Source of the DNA: Oscillospiraceae bacterium
GTDB lineage: Bacteria > Bacillota > Clostridia > UBA1212
Reading direction: 5' to 3'
DNA: 63,696 nucleotides
Assembly (NCBI GenBank): GCA_015069195.1
Contig: SVJA01000011.1
Span: 1-63,696, forward strand
In this document: positions 26,026 through 36,515 of the stretch, piece by piece
Layout of the letters: each line of letters begins with the position of its first letter
How positions within the stretch are numbered: position 1 is the stretch's first letter
Notes under the pieces: generated by a model
Told to the model about the DNA's origin: nothing
The model's database searches: none
The model's input: the letters and a program-made list of their open reading frames with translations, nothing else
Program-made: the position numbers and the translations under genes

Positions 26026-27213
26026 CTAAATCAAACCGTTTGTCACTCCTGTATATTGGCCGTTTTCCAGATATACACGCGGAACTCTTTTTCCGATCAG
26101 ACAAACAGTTTCATAATTTATTGTCTCGGAAAGTTCGGAAATTTCGTCACAGGAAATATTCTGTTCATAATCACAAGTTGAATTGCCACCGAAAATAATT
26201 GCAACGTCACCTGAAGAAACTTTTACAATCTGAGTTACGTCTGCCAGACATTGATCCATACAAATTCTGCCTATGATATTTGCTCTTTGACCGTTTATAC
26301 AGATTTGAGCTTTATTACCTAATCGGCGCTGGAAACCGTCTGCATAACCGATCGGAATTGTTGCGACTTTGTCACCGGCTTTTGCCGTATATGTACATCC
26401 GTAACTGATTTTTGATTCCTCTGTTAAAGTTTTAATCAACGTTATTCTGGATTTCAATGTCATTACAGGTTTTAATTCTATTCCGAGAGTTTTTGTTATT
26501 GAGGATGGATGGAGTCCGTACAATATGATACCGGCACGCACCATATCCAGATGCATGTGTGGGTATCTCAGTATTGCAGCACTGTTAGAAATGTGCTTTA
26601 TTTGAACACTAATTCCGTTAGCTTTGAGTTTTTCAATAAGTGAACAAAATCTTTCGAATTGTGATGCTGTGTATGCTTCATTATCCTCATCGGATACTGC
26701 AAAGTGTGAAAATACGCCTTCTATTTCAACAAAAGGCAATTTTGCAATGTATTTTATCGTTTCTATATCATTTTCGGGATTAAAACCTACTCTACCCATT
26801 CCGGTATCGATTTTTATATGAATTTTAACCTTTCTATTATACATCACAGCACATTTGGAAAGTCTTTCGGCATACTCTTTTGTGAAAACTGCTGCAGTAA
26901 TATTATTTAAAATAAGTTCATCGCAACGTTCAAACTCAATATCACTTAGTATCAGAATAGGTGCTGTTATCCCGCTATTTCGGAGCTGAATCGCCTCATC
27001 AAGCATTGATACACCAAGTCTAGTAATACCGTTATTAAGCAGAACTTTTGCACACTCCAATGCTCCGTGTCCGTACGCATCAGCTTTTACGATACCCATA
27101 ACCTCTGCACTTTTTGATGTTTTTTCTCTGACAAGCTTTGCATTATGCGCCAGATTATCAAGGTCTATTTCAACCCATGTTCTGCCGATGGCTCGTTCTA
27201 AATTTTTATACAT
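26026..27213 (-). CDS. alr: Alanine racemase
   Basis: 395 residues, standard length. The PLP-binding motif VKADAYGHG near residue 43 carries the Schiff-base lysine, and the second catalytic tyrosine region is KISYGCTYTA, with PIGYADGFQRRLG following, all canonical. It makes D-alanine for peptidoglycan. Start has GGGTG upstream and overlaps the end of the NAD(P)HX repair gene by eight bases, so the two are coupled; the same neighbour pair is common in bacteria. Confidence 0.97.
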   Translation of the reverse strand: MYKNLERAIGRTWVEIDLDNLAHNAKLVREKTSKSAEVMGIVKADAYGHGALECAKVLLNNGITRLGVSMLDEAIQLRNSGITAPILILSDIEFERCDELILNNITAAVFTKEYAERLSKCAVMYNRKVKIHIKIDTGMGRVGFNPENDIETIKYIAKLPFVEIEGVFSHFAVSDEDNEAYTASQFERFCSLIEKLKANGISVQIKHISNSAAILRYPHMHLDMVRAGIILYGLHPSSITKTLGIELKPVMTLKSRITLIKTLTEESKISYGCTYTAKAGDKVATIPIGYADGFQRRLGNKAQICINGQRANIIGRICMDQCLADVTQIVKVSSGDVAIIFGGNSTCDYEQNISCDEISELSETINYETVCLIGKRVPRVYLENGQYTGVTNGLI

Positions 27214-28798
27214 CTTTTATCACCCTTTTATATGCATTAGCTAAATTTTCTATAATATCTGTGGCATTTACACAAATTTCTGTTAATTTATCAGCAGCAA
27301 TATCTCCGCTCAATCCGTGAATATATGCGCCGCAATATGCCGCTTCGTAGATTGAAACGTTATTAGATGCCGCAATGCCGGCAATAATACCTGCAAGCAC
27401 ATCACCACTACCTGCTGTTGCTATACCGCTGTTACCCGTAAGATTTACGGTAAAACCGTTTGTACAATTTGCAATTATAGTCGATGAACCCTTTAAAAGA
27501 ACATTACCGTTAAGGTAATATGCCAATTGTCTTGCAAGTGTCAATCTGTCTTTAAAGGGTGCCGGCTCACCTGTAAGATTTGAAAACTCTCCGTCGTGAG
27601 GTGTAATCACAAAATCGGTACTTTCTAAATCATTTTTTAATGTTTCGATGTCGTTTCTGTATGCGTATAATGCATCCGCATCTATTATTAGACTGCACTT
27701 TTCTGATCGCTTAACAAAATTTCTTACAAATGTTTCTGTTTCATCTTTTCTACCGAGACCGGGACCAATTAAGACTACATCTGCATTTTTAGAAAACTTT
27801 ATAAGTTCATCGGTAAATTCGTCCGTAAAAAATGAACTTTCTTCCGTTCCGAGAGGTATCTTCACTGCTTCGGGTACGGTGGTTTCATATATAGTGAGCA
27901 ATTTTCTTGGGCATGCAATATAAACAAGACCAGCCCCTGAACGAAGTGCTGCCTTGGCACAAAGCTGAGCAGCTCCTGTCATTCCTTCTGCTCCGGCTAT
28001 TATCAGAACTTTACCGAAGTCTCCTTTGTGACCGTACGGATTTCTGTTAAAAATAAGTTGCTTTACAGAGGTTCTGTCTGCTTTATTATCAGCAAAGCAT
28101 TGATAGAACTTTTTTTCGGAAATTCGTTTTTCAGCAGCTGTCTCAAATAATTTTGAAGGCATTCCGATATCTGCAACATATACTTTTCCGCAATATTCTT
28201 TTCCGGGCATTAAAATGTTTCCCGGTTTGTAATTACAGAAGGTTACCGTAATATCGGCATAAATGGCAGTACTTAAAACTGATCCGGTGTCTCCGTTTAC
28301 ACCACTCGGAATATCAACCGAAATTGTAAATTTTTTATAGTCATTTATGTAGTTAATCACAATCTCGAACAAAGGCAATAAATCGCCGCCGAAACCTGTT
28401 CCGAATATTGCATCTATTACAACATCAGATTTTTTTATATCGTCCAGAATGTGCAAAATCAGACCGTTATCAGATACCGGAGTTATAATATTTACACCTA
28501 TATTTTCTTTTGCAAGTTTATCTGCAAAGAATGTCATTGTCTTGTTCAATTCCGGTTTTCTTCCCAGAATCCAAACAGTAGGATTATAACCGATTTTCTT
28601 TAAATAATATGCCGCTGCAAGGCCGTCTGCGCCGTTATTTCCCGTACCTGAAACTATAAGGATCTCAGATGCGCCCTCCGGAATATACTCACACACCGAC
28701 TCGCCTGCTCTCGTAATCAACGCAGTAAGTCGTTCAAAATCTCCGTTTGTATATGCGTTATCTGCACTTTTTATTTCGTCGGTTTTAAAAATATTCAT
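27206..28798 (-). CDS. nnr: Bifunctional NAD(P)HX epimerase/dehydratase
   Basis: 530 residues. The N-terminal half (to about 215) is the YjeF_N epimerase with GTGNNGADGLAAAYYL and SVDIPSGVNGDTG; the C-terminal half is the ADP-dependent dehydratase with NPYGHKGDFGKVLIIAG, TPHDGEFSNLTG and GNSGIATAGSGDVLAGIIA. Together they repair hydrated NADH/NADPH. I start at the ATG at 28798, which overlaps the ecfT stop as ATGA. Confidence 0.95.
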   Translation of the reverse strand: MNIFKTDEIKSADNAYTNGDFERLTALITRAGESVCEYIPEGASEILIVSGTGNNGADGLAAAYYLKKIGYNPTVWILGRKPELNKTMTFFADKLAKENIGVNIITPVSDNGLILHILDDIKKSDVVIDAIFGTGFGGDLLPLFEIVINYINDYKKFTISVDIPSGVNGDTGSVLSTAIYADITVTFCNYKPGNILMPGKEYCGKVYVADIGMPSKLFETAAEKRISEKKFYQCFADNKADRTSVKQLIFNRNPYGHKGDFGKVLIIAGAEGMTGAAQLCAKAALRSGAGLVYIACPRKLLTIYETTVPEAVKIPLGTEESSFFTDEFTDELIKFSKNADVVLIGPGLGRKDETETFVRNFVKRSEKCSLIIDADALYAYRNDIETLKNDLESTDFVITPHDGEFSNLTGEPAPFKDRLTLARQLAYYLNGNVLLKGSSTIIANCTNGFTVNLTGNSGIATAGSGDVLAGIIAGIAASNNVSIYEAAYCGAYIHGLSGDIAADKLTEICVNATDIIENLANAYKRVIKDV

Positions 28799-29601
28799 AA
28801 CCACTGCCATCCGATTTTTTCAAAGATTACAAAAATTAAAAATATTATTGAATATATCAATATGACCACATCAGCAGATGAAAATTTAAGAACACGAAGT
28901 CTCGTTCTGCCTTCTCCACCTCTGTAACATTTTGCTTCCATTGCTGTTGCGAGCTCCTCTGCTCTTCTGAATGCACCTATAAAAAGCGGTATCAGTATTG
29001 AAACAAAACTTTTTATCTTTTCATACAGATTCGGTGAATCAAAGTCGGCACCTCTTGATGATTGAGCTTTTATTATCCTGTCGGTTTCTTCCGAAAAAGT
29101 CGGGATGAACCTCAGTGCAATTGACATCATCATAGAAACATCGTGTGCAGGAAAACCAAACACCGTAAGTGGTTTTAAAAGCCGTTCCAAGCCGTCCGTC
29201 AGCATAACCGATGTTGTGGTAAATGTAAGCAAAGAGGTAGCTGAAATAAGCAATATAATTCGTATAATCATTTTTAAACTGAACATCACGCCTTCTAAGT
29301 AGATATCAAACTTCCACAGTGTAAACAATACGGTTTCACCTTTATAGAATAACAAGTTCAATATCATTGTGAAAACAATCAAAAATGTAACAGTTTTTAA
29401 ACTCTTCAGAATAAGACCGATATTTATTCTGCTAATTATGAGTGCAACAATGACAAAAACAGCTGCAATCGCATATCCGACAAAACTGTTAATGATAAGC
29501 AAAAGCACCATCATTGCAATTGTCCATAGAATTTTTGTTCTGGGATCTGCCCGATGAAATACCGAATTTCCCGGCACATACTGACCGATTGAAATTTTCA
29601 T
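28795..29601 (-). CDS. ecfT: ECF transporter transmembrane component EcfT
   Basis: 268 residues with five or so membrane helices. Between the last helices are the two coupling motifs that bind the ATPases: SSRGADF followed by ...AFRRAEELATAMEAKCYRGG, the classic A-R-G signatures. N-terminal GQYVPGNSVFHRADPRTKIL is also standard. It links the EcfA pair to exchangeable S components. Start overlaps the ecfA2 stop (TAATG) and has GGAGG upstream. Confidence 0.96.
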   Translation of the reverse strand: MKISIGQYVPGNSVFHRADPRTKILWTIAMMVLLLIINSFVGYAIAAVFVIVALIISRINIGLILKSLKTVTFLIVFTMILNLLFYKGETVLFTLWKFDIYLEGVMFSLKMIIRIILLISATSLLTFTTTSVMLTDGLERLLKPLTVFGFPAHDVSMMMSIALRFIPTFSEETDRIIKAQSSRGADFDSPNLYEKIKSFVSILIPLFIGAFRRAEELATAMEAKCYRGGEGRTRLRVLKFSSADVVILIYSIIFLIFVIFEKIGWQWL

Positions 29602-30461
29602 TATGCGTCACCTCCGTCAAGAAGGCTTGCCAATACTTTAACCGAATCTTCTACTGTATAGACTTCTTTTGAAATCCATGGAAATTCTGCATTGAGTCTT
29701 ATAAATAAATCAGTTATTTCCGGCACAGAAAGACCGATTTCATTTAATTTTTCTTTTTTCGAGAATATTTCGCAAGGTGAACCATCCATTACAATACGGC
29801 CGTCATTCATAACAATTATACGATCTGCGATTTCTGCTATATCTTCCATACTGTGCGATACAATAACAACAGCAGTACCACGTTCTTCACGAAGTTTCTT
29901 CGCAAAAGAAAGTATGTCGAATTTGCCGGCAGGGTCAAGTCCCGCAGCCGGTTCATCAAGAATAAGATAATCAGGATTCATTACGATTACTCCGGCAATC
30001 GCAACACGTCTCTTCTGACCGCCTGAAAGATCATATACGGATTTTTCGAGTATATCTTCGGACAATCCTACTGTCACTGCTGCTTTTAACACAGCAGAGC
30101 GTTCTTCTTCCTCAGTGAGTTTTAATTTTTTTAATCCGAAGGCTATATCTTTATAAACTGTTTCTTCGAATAATTGATACTCGGGATATTGGAATACGTA
30201 TCCTACTTTTTTTCTGATTTCACGAACATTCTTTTTAGTAAGAACTTCTCCGTCTATTATCACTTTGCCGTCGGAATTTTTAGGCGGCATAATAAGACCG
30301 TTAAAATGTTGAAGCAATGTGGATTTTCCGCTGCCCGTATGACCGATGATACCGACAAGTTCGCCTTTTTTTATTTCAACGTTTATATCATAAAGTGCGG
30401 TTTTCTCAAAAGGAGTTTTGGGCATATAAGTGCAGTTTATATTTTCAATTTTTACTGACAT
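29601..30461 (-). CDS. ecfA2: ECF transporter ATPase EcfA2
   Basis: 286 residues with Walker A GHTGSGKST, Q-loop VFQYPEYQLFEETV, signature LSGGQKRRVAIAG and Walker B YLILDEPAAGLDP. The QYPEYQLF variant of the Q-loop is characteristic of EcfA2. AAAGGAGG precedes the ATG at 30461, which shares one base with the ecfA1 stop; a GTG three codons earlier would overlap the ribosome site. Confidence 0.96.
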   Translation of the reverse strand: MSVKIENINCTYMPKTPFEKTALYDINVEIKKGELVGIIGHTGSGKSTLLQHFNGLIMPPKNSDGKVIIDGEVLTKKNVREIRKKVGYVFQYPEYQLFEETVYKDIAFGLKKLKLTEEEERSAVLKAAVTVGLSEDILEKSVYDLSGGQKRRVAIAGVIVMNPDYLILDEPAAGLDPAGKFDILSFAKKLREERGTAVVIVSHSMEDIAEIADRIIVMNDGRIVMDGSPCEIFSKKEKLNEIGLSVPEITDLFIRLNAEFPWISKEVYTVEDSVKVLASLLDGGDA

Positions 30462-31360
30462 TATTCGCACCTCCTTTGGATTTTACCGGAGGCGATAAGT
30501 TCTTTTATATATTCAAAAGCTTCATCTGCAGAAAGAATATCTCTTCTTACATCAAAGCCTGATTTTCTGAGTAAATTAAACATTTTTGCAGTCTGAGGAA
30601 GTTCAAGACCTGCTTTTTTAATCACGTCATCTGCAGTAAATATTTCTTTTGGTGTTCCGCTACACAAAATATGACCTTCGTCTATAATGATAACTCTGTC
30701 TGCCCCCACAATCTCGTCCATATGGTGAGTTATAAGAATAATGGTTATACCCTCTTCTCTGTTCAGTTTATGTACTGTGAAAATGACATCTTTTCTGCCG
30801 TCCGGATCAAGCATGGCAGTAGCTTCGTCAAGGACGATGCAAGACGGCTGCATAGCAAGAATTCCTGCAATGGCAACTCGCTGTTTTTGTCCACCGGACA
30901 AAAGATGAGGTTCTGTTTTTCTTTCGTTTTCCAATTTAACTGTTTTCAGACATTTGTCGATTTTAGTAAGCATTTCATCTCTCGGAATACCTAAATTTTC
31001 CATACCGAATGCAACGTCTTCTTCTACTGACATACCGACTATCTGGTTGTCGGGATTCTGAAAAACCATACCTACATTTGAACGGATATCCCATATTTTT
31101 TCATTATCTTTCGTGTCGATTCCGTTTACAATTACAACACCTTCGGTCGGGTCTAAAAGTGCATTCATAAGGCGTGCAATCGTCGATTTACCTGAACCGT
31201 TGCGGCCGGCAATTGCAATAAATTCACCTTTTTTTACAGAAAACGATATATTTTCTACCGCCATTTGAGTAACACCTACCATAGCGTCCGAATTTTCATC
31301 ATTTTCGGAAACTTCGTATGAATAATATACATTTTCAAGCGTTACATAATTATCATTCAT
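30461..31360 (-). CDS. ecfA1: ECF transporter ATPase EcfA1
   Basis: 299 residues. Walker A is [10 protein letters not shown]-loop [18 protein letters not shown] (the DNQI form marks EcfA1), signature [13 protein letters not shown], Walker [14 protein letters not shown]. Start overlaps the end of ruvB by eight bases, so transport and recombination genes are translated from one message. The C-terminal ~60 residues are the EcfA dimer extension. Confidence 0.96.
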   Translation of the reverse strand: MNDNYVTLENVYYSYEVSENDENSDAMVGVTQMAVENISFSVKKGEFIAIAGRNGSGKSTIARLMNALLDPTEGVVIVNGIDTKDNEKIWDIRSNVGMVFQNPDNQIVGMSVEEDVAFGMENLGIPRDEMLTKIDKCLKTVKLENERKTEPHLLSGGQKQRVAIAGILAMQPSCIVLDEATAMLDPDGRKDVIFTVHKLNREEGITIILITHHMDEIVGADRVIIIDEGHILCSGTPKEIFTADDVIKKAGLELPQTAKMFNLLRKSGFDVRRDILSADEAFEYIKELIASGKIQRRCE

Positions 31361-32378
31361 TATCAAGCGGTATCCCCAGATGTTTGTAAGCTGCCGGTGT
31401 AGCCATACGGCCTCTAGGCGTTTTATTTATAAATCCGAGCTGTATAAAATACGGCTCATATACATCTTCTATAGTTCTCATATCTTCGCCGGTGGCTGCG
31501 GAAAGAGTTTCCAAACCGACAGGACCGCCTCCGAATTTTGTTATGATAGTTTCAAGTACATTACGATCAATATTATCAAGACCGAGTTCGTCAATTTCGA
31601 GTGCATCGAGACATTTGTCTGCAATTTCCGCTGTAATTACACCATCACCGTATACCTGAGCAAAGTCTCGTGCTCTTTTTAAAAGTCTATTAGCTATACG
31701 AGGTGTACCTCTGGAACGTTTTGCGATTGTAAGAGCACCGTCATCTTCTATTTCAGCACCGAGAATATTAGCAGAGCGTTTTATTATCCTTGCCAATTGT
31801 TCATGAGTGTATAGTTCTAAACGGTTAATAACACCGAATCTGTCGCGAAGAGGTGCAGTCAGGAGTCCTGCCCTTGTGGTTGCTCCTATAAGCGTAAATT
31901 TAGGTAAATTAAGCCTTAAAGAGTGTGCCATAGGACCTTTTCCCATAACAACATCCACTGCATAATCTTCCATTGCAGAATACAGAATCTCTTCAACAGT
32001 TTTATGCAGACGATGTATCTCGTCGATGAAAAGAACGTCATATTCATTTAATTTCGACAAAATACCGGTAAGATCTGCAGCTTTTTCTATAGCAGGACCT
32101 GATGTCACACGAATATTTACACCCATTTCAGATGCAATAATCGATGCAAGCGTTGTTTTACCAAGGCCCGGAGGTCCGTATAAAAGAACGTGATCAAGAG
32201 GCTCACCCCTGTGTTTTGCCGCCTTTATAAATACTTTAAGATTTTCTACAACTTTGTCTTGGCCGATATATTCATCAAAAGACCTCGGTCTGAGAATATT
32301 TTCGTTTGTATCCTCAAAACCGGACTCCATGCTGACCAATCTGTTGTATTCTTCTAACATTGACTCATATTCGTCCAT
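31353..32378 (-). CDS. ruvB: Holliday junction helicase motor RuvB
   Basis: 341 residues. Walker [13 protein letters not shown], Walker B FIDEIHRL, sensor [18 protein letters not shown], and the C-terminal winged-helix part ending [16 protein letters not shown] are all standard. With RuvA it drives branch migration. I start at the ATG at 32378 with TGAGG upstream instead of a TTG five codons earlier. Confidence 0.97.
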   Translation of the reverse strand: MDEYESMLEEYNRLVSMESGFEDTNENILRPRSFDEYIGQDKVVENLKVFIKAAKHRGEPLDHVLLYGPPGLGKTTLASIIASEMGVNIRVTSGPAIEKAADLTGILSKLNEYDVLFIDEIHRLHKTVEEILYSAMEDYAVDVVMGKGPMAHSLRLNLPKFTLIGATTRAGLLTAPLRDRFGVINRLELYTHEQLARIIKRSANILGAEIEDDGALTIAKRSRGTPRIANRLLKRARDFAQVYGDGVITAEIADKCLDALEIDELGLDNIDRNVLETIITKFGGGPVGLETLSAATGEDMRTIEDVYEPYFIQLGFINKTPRGRMATPAAYKHLGIPLDNE

Positions 32379-32396
32379 AAAATCCTCAACCAACTA

Positions 32397-32993
32397 TCAA
32401 ACGGTACTCTTCAGAGCTTCTTTTATCAATTCTTCGAGTCCCATACCGTCTTTGTATACATTTCCGACTGCTTCTTTTGCGGACTGTGCAGTGTGGCCTA
32501 AGTACATAAGCGCTTCGACTGCATCGTTCGTCACATCCGTATTTACGGATTTTTGTATTATAACACTGCTTTCGGCAGTATCAACAGCTAAATCTTTCTT
32601 TATCTTATCTTTCAGTTCAAGAACAATTCTCTGAGCAAGTTTCGGACCGACACCTTTTACTTTGCAAAGCATTTTGTAATCACCCGAAGATACAGATACA
32701 CAGAAATCATAAGATGACATCGAAGACAATATACCTATTGCCATTTTGGGACCCACTCCGTTAACGGACAAAAGCATATTGAAGGCATTCAACTCTTCTC
32801 TTGATACAAAGCCATAAAGAGAAATATCGTCCTCTTTTACACTCATAAATGTATAAAAAGTAGTAATTTCGCCGATAGCAACCTGGCCGATTGATGAATA
32901 CGAAGTAAATATTTTAAATCCTACTCCGTTTATATCAATAACTGCATAATCAGTGCCGAGCAATGCAACAGGACCTTTTAAATATTCAAACAC
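32397..32993 (-). CDS. ruvA: Holliday junction DNA-binding protein RuvA
   Basis: 198 residues: OB domain (MFEYLKGPVALLG, FYTFMSVKEDDISLYGF), two helix-hairpin-helix motifs (LLSVNGVGPKMAIGIL and LCKVKGVGPKLAQRIV) and the C-terminal RuvB-binding domain (DAVEALMYLGHTAQSAKEAV). Starts at GTG with AAGGAG nine bases upstream. Confidence 0.97.
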   Translation of the reverse strand: MFEYLKGPVALLGTDYAVIDINGVGFKIFTSYSSIGQVAIGEITTFYTFMSVKEDDISLYGFVSREELNAFNMLLSVNGVGPKMAIGILSSMSSYDFCVSVSSGDYKMLCKVKGVGPKLAQRIVLELKDKIKKDLAVDTAESSVIIQKSVNTDVTNDAVEALMYLGHTAQSAKEAVGNVYKDGMGLEELIKEALKSTV

Positions 32994-33017
32994 TTTGTAT
33001 TTCTCCTTATTTCAAAT

Positions 33018-33503
33018 TTAAATAGGTTTCGAAAACATCATCGAATGTGCGTGACACATTGCGATGGCAAGCGCATCCGCAGCATCATCCGGCTTTGGAA
33101 TTTCATTTAGCTTCAAAAGCATTTTCACCATCATCTGAATCTGCTTTTTGTCTGCTCTGCCGTAACCTGTTATGTTTTGTTTCACCTGAAGCGGTGTGTA
33201 TTCAAAAACAGGAATATAATGTTTGGCACAAGTTGCAACCGCAACGCCGCGGCCTTGAGCCGCGGCAATAACGGTTTTGGCATTGTTATTAAAAAACAGT
33301 TCTTCGATTGCGACAGCATCCGGATTGTATTTTGCAATCAATTCCTCGATTTTATCGCTTATTTGTATAAGTCTTGATGTAAACCGCTCGGTAGATTTTG
33401 TGCTTATTACACCATACTCAAGCATTTTGAAATTGTTTGCACGATATTCTATAACTCCGTAGCCTGTTATTCCGAATCCGGGATCTATACCTAAAATTAT
33501 CAT
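33018..33503 (-). CDS. ruvC: Holliday junction resolvase RuvC
   Basis: 161 residues. The four catalytic acidic residues are visible: Asp in ILGIDPG, Glu in VAIEELFF, and the pair in PDDAADALAIAMCH. FFNNNAKTVIAAAQGRG is the substrate-binding segment. It cuts four-way junctions left by RuvAB. Begins only ten bases after the stop of the GH106-like gene, so ruvCAB may be co-transcribed with it. Confidence 0.97.
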   Translation of the reverse strand: MIILGIDPGFGITGYGVIEYRANNFKMLEYGVISTKSTERFTSRLIQISDKIEELIAKYNPDAVAIEELFFNNNAKTVIAAAQGRGVAVATCAKHYIPVFEYTPLQVKQNITGYGRADKKQIQMMVKMLLKLNEIPKPDDAADALAIAMCHAHSMMFSKPI

Positions 33504-33513
33504 AATAATTCCT

Positions 33514-36483
33514 TTATTCTATGATAACTTTTACATCAGTACCAAATCGTACAAAAGCATAACGGTCTTTGTACAAATCACACGTTTCGTCGTCTTTCCA
33601 CAAAGTCTCAAGAGAGAATGTCTGAGGACCGCAAGCATATGGCTCAGGATCTGCGAAATGATGCGGACCGAGTAAGTTTCTGTTAGAATTGCAAAGTTCG
33701 ATTTTAAGGCTGTTTTTGCCCTTCTTGACGAACTCTGTTACGTCACACTCATATTCGAAAATAAGACGCTTTACAAATTCATTATTTACATAAACATCTG
33801 CGTAAGAAAATCTTCCGTCGAGTGCGATTGTGCAGTTTTTGCCGTCGAATCCAAACTCAGACTCAGCAGAAATCTTTCCGGCAAAGAACGGGAAACCGTC
33901 TGTAACAATATTCGTGAAGTCAATATCTTCTTTCTTTGTTGTGATAGCGAATGTTCCTTCATAGCAGAAGCTTCGTCTTTCGTCTGGAGTAAAGTCAGCG
34001 TCTGTCTTAACTGCAAAGTCACCGAAGAGGTAGATAGACTCGATTTCCGTATCAATAGCGAGACAGTTTCTGAGAGATTCCATTACGTCTCCGTAAAGTG
34101 TCTCATAAACGATATCCTGCTGATAGTAGTCAAAAGACATTATAATTTCATTTTCGCCTACACTTGAATATTTGAGGACATCTGCACGCTTGAAGCATCT
34201 GTCAAACCAGAAACCTTCGTCAAACGTGATATCATTGCCGTTTACACTTAATTTAAGGTCTTTCATAGGCTCTACCGCAACGTTCAATGATACAGGAAGC
34301 TTATTAACGTTGTATTTAAATCTAAGGTAAACAGGGCCTTTGTACTGCTTCTTTATGAGCATATCTGCAATAAGAAGAATTGAACGTGAATGCTCGTAGT
34401 TTACTCCGTCGTATGAAAGTTCTGCGTTATCAAGAACAACTGCGTTATCATCGCATCCTGCAAGTCTGAAGTTTTCTACACTCATAATATCTGCAGTATA
34501 CTCTTTTACGATATCATCCTTTGTTTTGGTGACAGGCTCGTCAACTTCGATGAATATTCTTGACTCTGATTTCGAGAATGACGTTGAGATAGCGGCAGAA
34601 CCGTCAACAGAATATGTATCGAGTGCGATAACGGGTTTTTTGGTCCATTCGTCGCTCTGCAATCTGATCTCTTTTACATTCTTTGCACCACGGAAGATAA
34701 CCTCACAATCGAGATAATCATTTTGTGATACATTTGCGAGGTAATAAATCTTACCGTACTCTGTATCTCTGCACATCTGCTTAATGCAGTCACATATAGC
34801 GTCACCGTTTTTGATATTAACAAAAGCATTATTGAAAATATCACCAAAAGTAACATTCTGCTTAAGCCATGAAAGATCTGCTTTTCTTCCGTCGATTCTG
34901 TCAGGAGTTTCACCGAAGAAATGTATCTTACCGCCGTTTGCGATGTACTCTTTCAAAAGCTCTGCTGTAGTCGAATCGATTGTATACATTGTCGGAAGTA
35001 CAACATATTCATACTCACAAAGACCGATTTTTATTTTGTTTCCGTTAACACTTGCATATTTTGCCATAAGTTCTTCGTCACCGTAGTGATAAGGAATCTG
35101 GTGAGCAGAGAAGTAATTAGTGATATTTATAAATCCTTCTTCCAAAGGTCTGATGGACTCAACATCTTCTTTTCTCTTATAGTCGAGATATGCGCTGTGC
35201 ATAGGATGAATGATAAGTGTGTTTACTCTTTCAGTTCCGAGTGCAAGAATTAAACCGAGTCTGTTGAAATATTCGTCAAACTCTTTCATTGCACCCTGCC
35301 ACGGAAGATGCTCGGAATAGTTGGCAGGATAGTCACGTTTTCTCTGACCTCTCATCGAATATCCGTAAAGGTGCTGACACATTACGTTTACACCTGCAGC
35401 GTACTGGAGTTCTGCGATGGATTTAAGTTCCATAGGAGTTACATCCCAACCGCAGCAAGCAAACATTTCACTCAGAACTTTCTTTTTGCCGAGCTGTGCA
35501 GCAACAGAACCGATCTGCTTTCCTGCCATATCATGATTTATATTTCTGGAAAGATAGTCAATACCTGGGATATCCTGATACTCGTAGAATGTCATAAGAC
35601 CGCCGCAACACCACATCTGGAGGAAAAGACCCGTTTCCTCGATAGCGTGTCCTGTAAGCAGGCAATCGTTTTCTTTACACCAATCGTATACGACTTTAAT
35701 CCAATTTTTAATAAAGAGGTTGTGGAGCAAAAGGTAATAGTCATATCTGAATTCCCTTGCACCTTCTGCGTCAACAAACATATAAGCAAGGCCGCTGAAT
35801 ACATCGTATCCGTAAGCTTTTTGGAATTCATCAGCAAATTTGTTTGACCACGGAGTTCCGTAGCGGTAATACTCCGGCTCATCTGTGAAGAATCCGGGCA
35901 TAGATTTACCGAAAGCTTTGCTGTCGATATGTTTCTTGTAATCTTCGTGTGTAACTTCGATAAACTTTCTTGTGATATCTGCATCTGTTGTATCTACATA
36001 CGAAGGATCAAATTTCTGATATACTGCAATATACTCTGCTGTATCGCAAGATTCTGTCACCTTTGTTATTTTATTGTCCGACAAAACATACACTCCGAGC
36101 AACACCTTGTCCTGATTACTCTCTGTCGGAAACTCTTTTGATATTTCATGAACGATATATGTAGCCCAATTTGCTCTGTCTTCTAAAACTTTACCGCCGC
36201 CGAAACCACTGGGGAAACCGTTTTCGTCATAAGACCATGCTTCCATACCGAGCTTCTCAGCCTCATCAATACAAGCATTTATGCACTCGTACCATTCATC
36301 GCTCAAATACTCAGTTTCAAGACCCGCACGAGCATGCATAAAGAAACCATTCATCTGAAGCTCCTTCATAACGTTTATCTGGCGTCTGAGTTCAGCCGGA
36401 TCAAGTTTGTCATTCCAGCTCCAGAACGGCAAAGAACCATACTCAATAGCATGTTCGTCAACATGTTTTAAAAATTTGTCCAT
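33514..36483 (-). CDS. GH106-like glycoside hydrolase
   Basis: 989 residues, no signal peptide, so probably cytosolic. The N-terminus LPFWSWNDKLDPAELRRQI with GFFMHARAGLETEYLSDEW and AWSYDENGFPSGFGGG is the typical opening of the GH106/alpha-L-rhamnosidase-related family. The middle part (LSEMFACCGWDVTPMELK; GHAIEETGLFLQ) holds candidate acidic residues, and a galactose-binding-like beta-sandwich near the C-terminus (about 850-960) resembles GH2 sugar-binding domains. It would act on imported oligosaccharides from pectin or other plant glycans; the exact bond is not clear. CGGAGG precedes the ATG. It sits between an LRR lipoprotein and ruvC, all leftward. Confidence 0.75.
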   Translation of the reverse strand: MDKFLKHVDEHAIEYGSLPFWSWNDKLDPAELRRQINVMKELQMNGFFMHARAGLETEYLSDEWYECINACIDEAEKLGMEAWSYDENGFPSGFGGGKVLEDRANWATYIVHEISKEFPTESNQDKVLLGVYVLSDNKITKVTESCDTAEYIAVYQKFDPSYVDTTDADITRKFIEVTHEDYKKHIDSKAFGKSMPGFFTDEPEYYRYGTPWSNKFADEFQKAYGYDVFSGLAYMFVDAEGAREFRYDYYLLLHNLFIKNWIKVVYDWCKENDCLLTGHAIEETGLFLQMWCCGGLMTFYEYQDIPGIDYLSRNINHDMAGKQIGSVAAQLGKKKVLSEMFACCGWDVTPMELKSIAELQYAAGVNVMCQHLYGYSMRGQRKRDYPANYSEHLPWQGAMKEFDEYFNRLGLILALGTERVNTLIIHPMHSAYLDYKRKEDVESIRPLEEGFINITNYFSAHQIPYHYGDEELMAKYASVNGNKIKIGLCEYEYVVLPTMYTIDSTTAELLKEYIANGGKIHFFGETPDRIDGRKADLSWLKQNVTFGDIFNNAFVNIKNGDAICDCIKQMCRDTEYGKIYYLANVSQNDYLDCEVIFRGAKNVKEIRLQSDEWTKKPVIALDTYSVDGSAAISTSFSKSESRIFIEVDEPVTKTKDDIVKEYTADIMSVENFRLAGCDDNAVVLDNAELSYDGVNYEHSRSILLIADMLIKKQYKGPVYLRFKYNVNKLPVSLNVAVEPMKDLKLSVNGNDITFDEGFWFDRCFKRADVLKYSSVGENEIIMSFDYYQQDIVYETLYGDVMESLRNCLAIDTEIESIYLFGDFAVKTDADFTPDERRSFCYEGTFAITTKKEDIDFTNIVTDGFPFFAGKISAESEFGFDGKNCTIALDGRFSYADVYVNNEFVKRLIFEYECDVTEFVKKGKNSLKIELCNSNRNLLGPHHFADPEPYACGPQTFSLETLWKDDETCDLYKDRYAFVRFGTDVKVIIE

Positions 36484-36515
36484 AATACTTTCCTCCGTAT
36501 ATCTGAAATTATGTT